The notes beneath the pieces were generated by a model. The model was not told the DNA's origin and searched no databases. It saw nothing but the letters and a program-made list of their open reading frames with translations. The translations under genes and the position numbers were made by a program. From assembly GCA_029262055.1 (NCBI GenBank), contig JAJDAD010000010.1:62001-126000 (forward strand): a stretch of 64,000 nucleotides of DNA, given 5' to 3'. This stretch comes from Candidatus Zhuqueibacterota bacterium (GTDB lineage: Bacteria; Zhuqueibacterota; Zhuqueibacteria; Oceanimicrobiales; Oceanimicrobiaceae). Positions 26,428 through 34,034 of the stretch are shown piece after piece (within the stretch, counting starts at the first letter, position 1; each line of letters opens with the position of its first letter).

Positions 26428-27708
26428 ATGGCTGTTGGCACTTTGACAGACCTTGTCGCCGAGCAGCCGACAGCCCCAGCTGCACGGGGTTGCACTGAAG
26501 AGGACCGAATTTTCGGGTATGATGTGGAATTGCTCAAAGCGGTTGTGTCTGTCCTGCGCCGGCATGACTATGAGAAGTTTCAGTACATCCCCACAAGAGC
26601 GAACTGGCTCGCAGTTGCGAAGGAGCATGAAAATCTTCTCAACCTGTTTACGCGGGACAAACATCTGCTCTTTTACTACTCGTTGCTGCCCCGGCTTTAC
26701 CGGGACCTGATTTCGGGATTTAAGCGCGAAAGAGGCGTTCTGTTTCAAGCCTGTTTTTGCAACAAGGCTTATCCGGCCCGGGTACTGGAAAAGAGCTTTT
26801 CCAGGTCTCTCGTGCAGCGTCTTGTGGACAACCAGATATTGATTGAACGAGGGCAGGAACTGTTGTTTTCGCTCAGCTTCGTGCCTTTCGGCCAGCACAT
26901 TTTGATCCGCGACCCGTACGATACTTACCCACCCGTGAACCGGGAATTTGACAACCAGGTATGGATGGGTTCGGATTCGGTGATCTTCGCAAAGTTTCTC
27001 AAGCAGATCGGTAAAGAACGGGAATTCCGCAGGGCCCTGGAGATAGGATCCGGTAGTGGTTTGCAAAGTACTATTACAGCCGGTTTTTCCGGGCAGTGCC
27101 TGGCGGTGGACAACAACGAGCGTGCAGTACAGTGTACATCTATAAATGCGGCACTAAGTGGCTTGTCGAATCTGGACGTCTGCCACTCTGATTTGTTCTC
27201 CAACGTCAACGGGAAATTCGACCTGATTCTGGCCAACCCCTGGTTCATCGACCTCGAAAAAGGTGGCCTGGAAGAACTGCCAGGGATTGCTGAGGGCTTG
27301 AATGCCCATTTAACGGACGACGGCTGGTGCGTCATGATCATGGATTCCTATATGCAAAACGGGGTCGATACGACTTACAATTACTTACGTGATTTTGTCT
27401 CAGAACATGGCTTTGATGCGGAGTTGTTTACGATAGGGTACGGTCTTGACAGGGCGAATTATGATGACTTTGAGCGATATGGGATTGCATACAATATCCT
27501 GTATTATATCGTACTTAAGAACGGCGGGAGCGGCAGGCTGACGCGGTATTCCTGCTCACGCCTCAGAAAGCTCCGGGATTTTACCTACATCAGGGGGATA
27601 CGGGCATTTCACAGTCTCAGGGCGGCCTCTAACCGGCTGAGGGGATCAGTCACAGACCGCGTGGACAGACCAGACGGATTGCGCTCATCTAGTCATGTTG
27701 AGAGCTGA
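26428..27708 (+). CDS. SAM-dependent methyltransferase with NPW motif (HemK/PrmA-like core)
   Basis: An N-terminal region of about 190 residues without a clear family is followed by a Rossmann methyltransferase. Motif I is ALEIGSGSGLQSTITA, motif II is CLAVDNNERAVQ, and motif IV is DLILANPWF. NPxx motifs in this position belong to enzymes that methylate planar nitrogens (HemK, Dam-type) or related small-molecule enzymes. I prefer ATG 26428 because AAGGTGA lies 5 nt upstream; a GTG at 26419 is the alternative. The C-terminal 60 residues are basic. The gene closes the unusual modification block. The substrate may be an amide or amino group made by the neighbours, or unrelated. Confidence 0.7.
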   Translation: MAVGTLTDLVAEQPTAPAARGCTEEDRIFGYDVELLKAVVSVLRRHDYEKFQYIPTRANWLAVAKEHENLLNLFTRDKHLLFYYSLLPRLYRDLISGFKRERGVLFQACFCNKAYPARVLEKSFSRSLVQRLVDNQILIERGQELLFSLSFVPFGQHILIRDPYDTYPPVNREFDNQVWMGSDSVIFAKFLKQIGKEREFRRALEIGSGSGLQSTITAGFSGQCLAVDNNERAVQCTSINAALSGLSNLDVCHSDLFSNVNGKFDLILANPWFIDLEKGGLEELPGIAEGLNAHLTDDGWCVMIMDSYMQNGVDTTYNYLRDFVSEHGFDAELFTIGYGLDRANYDDFERYGIAYNILYYIVLKNGGSGRLTRYSCSRLRKLRDFTYIRGIRAFHSLRAASNRLRGSVTDRVDRPDGLRSSSHVES

Positions 27709-27816
27709 TGACTTCAGGCCGTGTTCAGGAGACACATGGGGCAAACCTGGGCGTATTTTCTTCCTTGCAGGCAGTTTTAAGTGGCCAATAACCGGAGGCT
27801 CGACAGAGTCGATCAA

Positions 27817-29382
27817 ATGAAGTGCCAATACACTGGTAAACGAACCATAATCACAGCTGCCATCGTGGTGCTCGTGCAGCTGAGCATACTACAACCCGTA
27901 GCCCTTGCCCAGGACATCCCCACTGAATTCTGGCCGGCATTGCACCTGGGGATTCTGCATGACTTCGGCCATGAGTGGGGGACGAACTCTGTCTTCAAGC
28001 CGTTTCGCTGGGAGAGGTTGTGGGGTAGTGCCAGCGATGGAGCAAGACTGTCAGAACGTCCGCTCTCCTGGTTGTGGGATGACCTGGTTAGAGAGACTGA
28101 GTCGAGCGGATTGCTGGTGCCGATTGTAAAGGACACCCTCAACGTGCGCTGGTGGAACGGGGCTACACTGCAGAGGCCGGTTGGCACTGGTGAGCCGTTC
28201 TCCGGACTTTCTACTGCCACCTACACCAACTTTAATATCTGGTTCCGGCAGAAACTGAATGTACAGTTCTATCTCAGGGCGACAAATGAACCTGGAAGTC
28301 TACCGCATTTTACCGGTCGGCCACGCGATATCAGCCGGTTGGGTTTTAATTCGGCTGAAATAGACCTGGCCTCCATCAGCTATGCCAACCATTGGATGAC
28401 AGTGCAGTTCGGACGCGGCCGGCAAATCTGGGGAGCGCTGGAAGGCGACAATCTCGCTTTGGGCTCAGGCAGCGCGTCGTACGAGCAGCTCATGTTTGAA
28501 GGCAGGTACAAACGGTTCCGAGGCCGTTTCTTTTACGCGTTTCTGGAATCGACTCTGCTAAACACCGACAATATCAATCGCTATCTGGTTGGCCACGGCC
28601 TGGAATATTCGAACCAAAAGAACCTGGTCGTCGGGCTGACGGAGATCATCACTTTTTCAGGAGTCAATCGACCGCTTGATCCGGCCTTCTTGAATCCGCT
28701 CTTGCCCCAGGTCGTTACGGAGCAGAATGAACGTACCAACCAGCAGCGTCTGAGCAACAGTGCGAACGCGGTTTGGACTTTATCGGTAGACTGGATGCCG
28801 CTGCCCGGGTTTCGTTTCTCCGGTAATTTCACCGTTGATGAGTTCCAATTGGATAGTGGGGACCGCGACCAGGGACGGCCCGATGCCACAGCTGTTCAGA
28901 TCCGGACTGCCTATTCCAGGTCCGTGGGGCTGGTTGGCGCCACCGCCTCCTTTGACTACACGCGCATAGGAACGTTTACTTTCAGTCATGGCACCGGGCA
29001 AAACAATTTTGTGTCGCGCGACCGGCCATTGGGTGCGGAAATTGGCAGCGATGCCGACCAGTGGCGATTTGGTCTCAGAGTGGTTTTGCCGCAACGGGTC
29101 ATTGCATCCGTCGGATTCGGTGGCCTGCGGGCCGGCGAGAGGAGCCTGTTGCTGAGTCCCTACCGTGGCTTCATTGCTGAGGAATTTCGCAGTGCGCCTT
29201 TTCCGAGCGATGCGGTACAAAACACTGATTTCTTTGACTGGATGGTCCGGTACTCGCCCATCCGCAATGTCGACCTTGCTGCTTCGGGTCGGTTTTCCAG
29301 CTCGGAGGGCCGGTTTGAGGCAGAACAGAGTTACGTGATTTTTTCGATCAATGCTTACTTGCCTTGGTGGTTTGGGCTTTAG
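27817..29382 (+). CDS. Wzi-like capsule assembly outer-membrane beta-barrel protein
   Basis: From ATG 27817 the protein has 521 aa and starts with a good signal peptide (KRTIITAAIVVLVQLSILQP, cleavage near ALAQ-D). The mature part is made of alternating hydrophobic/polar strands with many aromatic residues, and segments such as FGRGRQIWGALEGDNLALG match the Wzi/Cap_assemb_Wzi pattern (GRQ..WG). Wzi proteins bind exported capsule at the cell surface, which fits its place at the end of the polysaccharide genes. An open frame back to a GTG at 27781 would put charged residues before the signal peptide and is unlikely. Family assignment is from pattern and context. Confidence 0.65.
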   Translation: MKCQYTGKRTIITAAIVVLVQLSILQPVALAQDIPTEFWPALHLGILHDFGHEWGTNSVFKPFRWERLWGSASDGARLSERPLSWLWDDLVRETESSGLLVPIVKDTLNVRWWNGATLQRPVGTGEPFSGLSTATYTNFNIWFRQKLNVQFYLRATNEPGSLPHFTGRPRDISRLGFNSAEIDLASISYANHWMTVQFGRGRQIWGALEGDNLALGSGSASYEQLMFEGRYKRFRGRFFYAFLESTLLNTDNINRYLVGHGLEYSNQKNLVVGLTEIITFSGVNRPLDPAFLNPLLPQVVTEQNERTNQQRLSNSANAVWTLSVDWMPLPGFRFSGNFTVDEFQLDSGDRDQGRPDATAVQIRTAYSRSVGLVGATASFDYTRIGTFTFSHGTGQNNFVSRDRPLGAEIGSDADQWRFGLRVVLPQRVIASVGFGGLRAGERSLLLSPYRGFIAEEFRSAPFPSDAVQNTDFFDWMVRYSPIRNVDLAASGRFSSSEGRFEAEQSYVIFSINAYLPWWFGL

Positions 29383-29387
29383 AAGGG

Positions 29388-29417
29388 CAAACGTGAGACG
29401 GCAGACGACAAACGTGA
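29388..29417 (+). promoter_or_regulatory. Direct repeat CAAACGTGA x2, 21 bp apart, upstream of the DegT gene
   Basis: CAAACGTGA occurs at 29388-29396 and again at 29409-29417. The spacing is exactly two helical turns, and the second copy is 34 nt upstream of the aminotransferase start. This could be a regulator site or chance. No hairpin or promoter is evident next to it. Confidence 0.25.
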
Positions 29418-29451
29418 AAAACAAAAACTACTTCCCTCAAGTGAAAACATA

Positions 29452-30792
29452 ATGAAAATCCCTTTCCACAAACCGCTTCTTGACGATGATGACATTCAGG
29501 CTGTCGTGGCAACCCTGAAGAATGGCTGGATTACAACAGGTCCACAGGCACATGCCTTCGAGGAAGATTTCTGCAAATACACCGGAGCCAGACATGCAGT
29601 GGCAGTCAATTCATGTACGGCGGCAATGCACTTAGCACTTGCGGGCCTGCGAATCGGCAAAGGTGATGCGGTTATCACGACGCCCTATACCTTTGTCGCG
29701 ACCGCCGAAGCGATTCAGTATGTCGGCGCCCGGCCGGTTTTTGTCGACATCCAGGAGTCAGATCTTAACATCACCCCTGAGACGGTCGACCAATATATCG
29801 AAAAGTGGCAGAAAGAAGCAGGAGCGCAGGAGCGGTTAGCTGCTATACTGCCTGTGCACATTGCCGGACAACCGTGCGATGTTTTGGGATTCAAGCAGTT
29901 GGCAAACCAACATGGTCTCCGGGTTGTGGAAGATGCCGCCCATTGCCTTGAGGGAGAGATTTTTTCAGGAGAGCCCAACGGTTCTTCTGACGATGTCAGT
30001 GTCGTCGACATCGATTTCAACGGGCACGCGAAGGTGGGAAATGGCGTTTGTGAGGAAAGTGCTGAGCCTGCGCAGAACGGTTCTACTGCTGCTCACAGGC
30101 AGGTGGGGCAGCACATCGGCTCAATCAGCGATGCGACCTGCTTTAGTTTTTACGCCACAAAGAACATAACCACTGCCGAGGGCGGTATGGTCACCACAAA
30201 TAACGCAGAGCTGGCTGAACGCATGCGCGTGCTGGCTTTGCATGGCATGAGTCGTGATGCCTGGAAGCGCTATACTGCCGAGGGTTCCTGGCATTATCAG
30301 ATCGTGACTCAGGGCTACAAATACAACATGCCGGATTTGGCGGCAGCCCTTGGCAGGAGTCAACTGGCCAAAGTCAACAAAATGTATTCGGTTCGCGAAA
30401 GACACGCGCAACTCCTGCGGGATGTGCTGGGCGAGGTTGACGAGATTATCCTGCCACAGGTGACTGGCAACGTGCGGCACGCCCGGCATTTGTTCCTGAT
30501 TCGACTGCGCCTGGAGATGCTCAAGATCACGCGTAACGACTTCATTCTTGAGTTGCAGAAACTTGGTATTCAACCGTCTGTGCATTTCATTCCCTTACAT
30601 CTGCAGCCATATTTTCAAGAGACCTACGGTTACCAACCCGGCGACTTCCCGGTTTCGGAAAAGGTGTACAATTCCGTCATCTCATTGCCGTTCTACCCGG
30701 CCATGTCAGAAGACGAGCTGTCCTATCTGGCCCGGTGCGTCCGTCATGTTGCTATGGAGAATACCAAACAGAAAGCCGCTGTACCGTGCTGA
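29452..30792 (+). CDS. DegT/DnrJ/EryC1 family sugar aminotransferase with an internal insertion
   Basis: This PLP enzyme normally aminates a 4-keto-6-deoxy nucleotide sugar. Motifs are KNGWITTGPQAHAFEE, AVNSCTAAMHLAL, VVEDAAHCLEGE, and the PLP lysine Lys237 in SFYATKNITTAEGG. The protein has 446 aa, whereas the family is usually about 370-400. The Lys is displaced because about 45-50 extra residues (roughly 172-218, rich in Asp, Gly, Ala and His) sit between DAAHCLEGE and the IGSISD strand. The frame is intact, so it is an insertion rather than a frameshift. The next gene encodes a PglF/CapD-like dehydratase fused to a PglC-like transferase, so this is a candidate PglE-type aminotransferase for bacillosamine-like sugar. 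Confidence 0.88.
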   Translation: MKIPFHKPLLDDDDIQAVVATLKNGWITTGPQAHAFEEDFCKYTGARHAVAVNSCTAAMHLALAGLRIGKGDAVITTPYTFVATAEAIQYVGARPVFVDIQESDLNITPETVDQYIEKWQKEAGAQERLAAILPVHIAGQPCDVLGFKQLANQHGLRVVEDAAHCLEGEIFSGEPNGSSDDVSVVDIDFNGHAKVGNGVCEESAEPAQNGSTAAHRQVGQHIGSISDATCFSFYATKNITTAEGGMVTTNNAELAERMRVLALHGMSRDAWKRYTAEGSWHYQIVTQGYKYNMPDLAAALGRSQLAKVNKMYSVRERHAQLLRDVLGEVDEIILPQVTGNVRHARHLFLIRLRLEMLKITRNDFILELQKLGIQPSVHFIPLHLQPYFQETYGYQPGDFPVSEKVYNSVISLPFYPAMSEDELSYLARCVRHVAMENTKQKAAVPC

Positions 30793-30960
30793 GGTTCGAT
30801 TGACGGATGACCTCGGATACATCTAACATTGTCTCCATTGTCCTTAACGACTGCATTACAAGATTCAAAGGCCCAAGGCCGACGGGCTGTTCCCGCCAGA
30901 CCAATATCGTATGAACCAACCTCACCTTTCTTCGTTTTGCCTAATTTTGGGTTTATAGCC

Positions 30961-33480
30961 ATGAAAAGACTCCTAGATATCATCGCTTCGATCGTGGGGA
31001 TCATTGTACTTGCACCTGTTTTTGCCCTTATCGCAGTTGGCATCAAGCTCGACAGCGTGGGGCCGGTTTTCTTCCGCCAGAAAAGAATGGGAAGAAGCGA
31101 CAGGAATTTTCAAATCTTCAAATTCCGGACCATGGTCTCCGGGGCCGAAAAGACAGGGAGCGCGATTACCGGAGCCGGGGACTCCCGTGTAACGAGGCTT
31201 GGCAAGTTTCTTCGCGACTACAAGATCGATGAACTGCCGCAGCTGCTCAACGTCCTCGTTGGAGAAATGAGCCTTGTGGGACCGCGTCCTGAGTTGCCCA
31301 AATACAAGGAATATTACACTGGATGCTATGCCGATATCCTTAAGGTCAGGCCGGGAATAACTGATCCGGCCTCTCTGCAGTTCCGCAATGAGTCCGACCT
31401 AATGGACAGTGATGCCGACCCGGAAATACTCTACCTGGACAAAATCTTACCTGAGAAATTAAGGATTAACTTGCGCTACCTGGCCAACGCGTCCTTCTGG
31501 ACCGACCTGGTAGTGATCTGGCTCACCATTGTTACAGCGATCAGACCGGGGATGATGACTCGCTTTGAATCTTTACATGGAGGTAAGCATCAAATGAGTC
31601 TACAAAACTGGATCGTGCAGAGTGGCCGGCACCGTTTGCGGGGCAGAAGACGCCTGCTCCTGAAAATATCAACGGATGCTGCGATGGTCGTGTTGGCATA
31701 CTTCCTTGCTTATTTTATTCGATTTGAAGGAGACATCCCTGCTGATGAACTCAAAGGATTCGTTCCTTGCGTAGCAATTCTTTTGTCGCTCACGCTCGGA
31801 TCATTCTATCAATTCAAGCTGTACAAAGGGCTGTATGAATATTCGAGCCTAAAGGATCTGGTCTCGTTATTGGGTGCACACACCGTGGGTTGGACGGCGT
31901 TCGTAGTAATGCAGATCTTTTTGGAGTTTGGCGCGACCCCGCGATCCGTACTGGTCATCTATTGGTTGCTGGGCCTTATGTACATGGGCGGCGTGAGGTT
32001 GTCTTATCGTATGCTCAAGGAAATCATTCAGCCAAGGAACGGAAGTGTTCGTACACTCATTTTGGGAGCCGGCGCGGCCGGAGAGATGATTATTCGGCAG
32101 ATGCAGCGGGATAGCCAACTGGGTTTCCGGCCGGTGTTGTTGGTAGATGATGACCTTGATAAGGCAAACGCCAGTATTCACGGCGTCACAGTCAGAGGCA
32201 CCAGCGAAGATATCCCGCGTCTCGTACAGGAGCACAATATCAGCCAATTGATCATCGCAACCCCCTCTGCCACAGCACGTGACATGCGCAGGTTCGTGAC
32301 CATCTGTGAGAAGGCGAAAGTCAGTTTCAAGACCGTGCCTGGTCCGCAAGAAATCATGAACGGCAAGGTCAACCTCGAGCAGTTGCGCGGCGTCAAGATA
32401 GAGGATCTTCTTGAGCGAGAACCTGTGGAAAAAGACAATGCTCGTATGTCTACTTTCCTAAAAGGCCAGGTGGTTCTTGTGACAGGAGCTGCTGGTTCCA
32501 TAGGACAGGAGTTGTGCTGGCAAATCATGGAGCAGCGACCGGCGAAACTGGTCATGTTTGACCACTCCGAGAATGGGTTGTTTTACCTGGACAACGACTT
32601 CAAGAACAAGTGGTCAAAAGGCTATACGACTGTTGTCGGCGATGTCTGCAATGCCGCAAAAGTAAATCAGGTGTTTTACGAACACAGACCTTCGATTGTC
32701 TTCCATGCGGCGGCGCACAAACATGTTCCACTTATGGAGTTAAATCCGGAAGAAGCGGTCAAGAACAATCTCAAGGGAACTATGCAGGTATCCAATGCAG
32801 CAGCAAGGCATGGCGTCGGTCGTTTTGTCCTGATTTCCACCGACAAGGCCGTGGAGCCGACATCGATCATGGGCGCTTCCAAGCGTTTGGCGGAGTTGTA
32901 CCTGCAGGGGTTGAACAAACCTGAAGGAACTCGTTTCGCGACGGTCCGCTTCGGAAATGTGCTCGGTAGCAATGGCAGCGTGGTGACATTATTCCAAAAA
33001 CAGATTTCCAATGGCGGCCCGGTCACAGTCACAGATCCGGACATGACCCGCTATTTCATGACGATTGCGGAAGCGGTCACCTTAATTGTGCAAGCGAGTG
33101 CCATCTGCAAGGGCGGAGAAGTCTTCGTGCTGGATATGGGCGAGCCGGTCAAGGTTGTTGACATGGCGCGCCATCTGATTAGCTTATCCGGCTTTGAACC
33201 TGGGCGGGACATCGGCATCAAGTTCACCGGCAAGCGTCCGGGCGAGAAAATGTATGAACAACTGTGGCTCGAAAGTGAGGCACCCAGCCATACCGAATAT
33301 GAGAAGATCTTTGTCGCGCGCAGCAATGGTCATGACTACGAAGTGATCATGCAGAAGTTAAGCCACATCGTCAACCTCGCTGAGAAGATGGAGCGCTTCG
33401 CCATGTACGACAAGATCCAGGAATTGATCCCAACCTATCAGCCTTACACCAACGGGGAGGTCGTGAAGGTGGAGCTGTGA
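30961..33480 (+). CDS. Fusion: monotopic phosphoglycosyl transferase (PglC/WcaJ C-domain type) + CapD/WbpM/PglF-type nucleotide-sugar 4,6-dehydratase
   Basis: This is a single 839-aa frame. Residues 1 to about 205 are a small phosphoglycosyl transferase: an N-terminal re-entrant membrane helix (RLLDIIASIVGIIVLAPVF), FKFRTM, the Asp90-Glu91 catalytic pair in YKIDELPQLLNV and VGPRPELP. Residues about 212-839 are a complete long-type dehydratase. It has four TM helices, a first Rossmann motif (ILGAGAAGEMII, about 366), a second (VTGAAGSIGQEL, about 507), STDKAVEP, and MGASK at 637-641. In MGASK, Met replaces the catalytic Tyr as in WbpM and PglF. The dehydratase should make UDP-4-keto-6-deoxy-HexNAc for the DegT enzyme, and the transferase loads the sugar phosphate on undecaprenyl phosphate. 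ATG 30961 is chosen; the frame extends to TTG 30829 without homology. Confidence 0.9.
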   Translation: MKRLLDIIASIVGIIVLAPVFALIAVGIKLDSVGPVFFRQKRMGRSDRNFQIFKFRTMVSGAEKTGSAITGAGDSRVTRLGKFLRDYKIDELPQLLNVLVGEMSLVGPRPELPKYKEYYTGCYADILKVRPGITDPASLQFRNESDLMDSDADPEILYLDKILPEKLRINLRYLANASFWTDLVVIWLTIVTAIRPGMMTRFESLHGGKHQMSLQNWIVQSGRHRLRGRRRLLLKISTDAAMVVLAYFLAYFIRFEGDIPADELKGFVPCVAILLSLTLGSFYQFKLYKGLYEYSSLKDLVSLLGAHTVGWTAFVVMQIFLEFGATPRSVLVIYWLLGLMYMGGVRLSYRMLKEIIQPRNGSVRTLILGAGAAGEMIIRQMQRDSQLGFRPVLLVDDDLDKANASIHGVTVRGTSEDIPRLVQEHNISQLIIATPSATARDMRRFVTICEKAKVSFKTVPGPQEIMNGKVNLEQLRGVKIEDLLEREPVEKDNARMSTFLKGQVVLVTGAAGSIGQELCWQIMEQRPAKLVMFDHSENGLFYLDNDFKNKWSKGYTTVVGDVCNAAKVNQVFYEHRPSIVFHAAAHKHVPLMELNPEEAVKNNLKGTMQVSNAAARHGVGRFVLISTDKAVEPTSIMGASKRLAELYLQGLNKPEGTRFATVRFGNVLGSNGSVVTLFQKQISNGGPVTVTDPDMTRYFMTIAEAVTLIVQASAICKGGEVFVLDMGEPVKVVDMARHLISLSGFEPGRDIGIKFTGKRPGEKMYEQLWLESEAPSHTEYEKIFVARSNGHDYEVIMQKLSHIVNLAEKMERFAMYDKIQELIPTYQPYTNGEVVKVEL
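31579..31596 (+). promoter_or_regulatory. Internal ribosome binding site with in-frame ATG at the domain junction
   Basis: GGAGGT at 31579-31584 is followed after 9 nt by an ATG (31594-31596) in the frame of the fusion gene, codon 212. It lies exactly where the dehydratase part would begin as a separate protein. The true gene start at 30961 has no comparable Shine-Dalgarno. A free dehydratase could thus be made besides the fusion. Confidence 0.5.
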
Positions 33481-33518
33481 GGGTGCGCTAGTATCACCTG
33501 CTGATTTCGCTTTGATGC

Positions 33519-33550
33519 AAAAGCCCTGGTCCTGCCGGGGCTTTTTTTTT
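33519..33550 (+). terminator. Intrinsic terminator closing the polysaccharide locus
   Basis: AAAAGCCC at 33519-33526 pairs with GGGCTTTT at 33538-33545 around an 11-nt loop, and the T-run continues to 33550. It lies 39 nt after the stop codon of the fusion gene and is the clearest terminator of the window. Confidence 0.8.
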
Positions 33551-34034
33551 GAACTTCTTCCTCTGACTACCGGGGCATTGTGCTGCGGCAAGACAACGTC
33601 CCAACAGGTTGGCTGCCTGGTCAGAATTTCATTGAATGGCAATGCAAAGCTCCTATCATAATGAATGGCGCACAAGGCGGCACCCGGACATGGGAGGTGA
33701 AGCCGGGCGGGTCACGCCAGTTGCCACAAGCAAGCTGTTCACCTGCGCTATTCACAAACTGTGTTTCTTGTAGGCTCTTTTTGGGTAAAATCCATGCCCG
33801 TTTGGTTGTTTGATCTGTGCCTGCTACATCAGATTCAGCATTATTCAGGTTCAATGATAAATTCTCGTCGCATATGTTGAGAGTGGGTTTTTTGTTGCTT
33901 AATTTGGCGCGTCATCGCCGTGAACTTGTGCGGGGCTTATTCTCAAAGGGGATTGCAGCGGCTAATCAAATGTCCCGGGCGCTTTGAAAAAACACGGAAA
34001 TTTTGTCACTAACCGGCCTGCCGGGAGATAAGAA
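33551..34034. other. Gene-free stretch between the terminator and the GlmU-like gene
   Basis: About 480 nt hold no credible gene. They contain the short inverted-repeat-bounded element at 33741-33851 and, at the far end, GGGAGATAAGAA just before the next ATG, serving as ribosome binding site. A 77-codon open frame (33580-33813) runs through the repeat and looks spurious. Confidence 0.6.
33741..33851. repeat. Short dispersed element, copy A (MITE-like)
   Basis: It starts ACCTGCGCTATTCACAAACT, which matches copy B at 50161 in 19 of 20 positions. It shares a TTTCTTG block and an inner block (GG-AAAA--C-TGCCCGTT) and ends in ATTATTCAGGTT like copy B. Left and right ends are imperfect inverted repeats. 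This copy is about 57 bp shorter than B. Confidence 0.6.

Noticed and set aside
30829-30960. 44-codon N-terminal extension of the PGT-dehydratase fusion
   Set aside because: The TTG start is unsupported, and the residues before MKRLLDI are low in membrane character and not found in the family.
33580-33813. 77-codon open frame in the gap after the terminator
   Set aside because: It runs through the repeat element and has no ribosome binding site or protein features.
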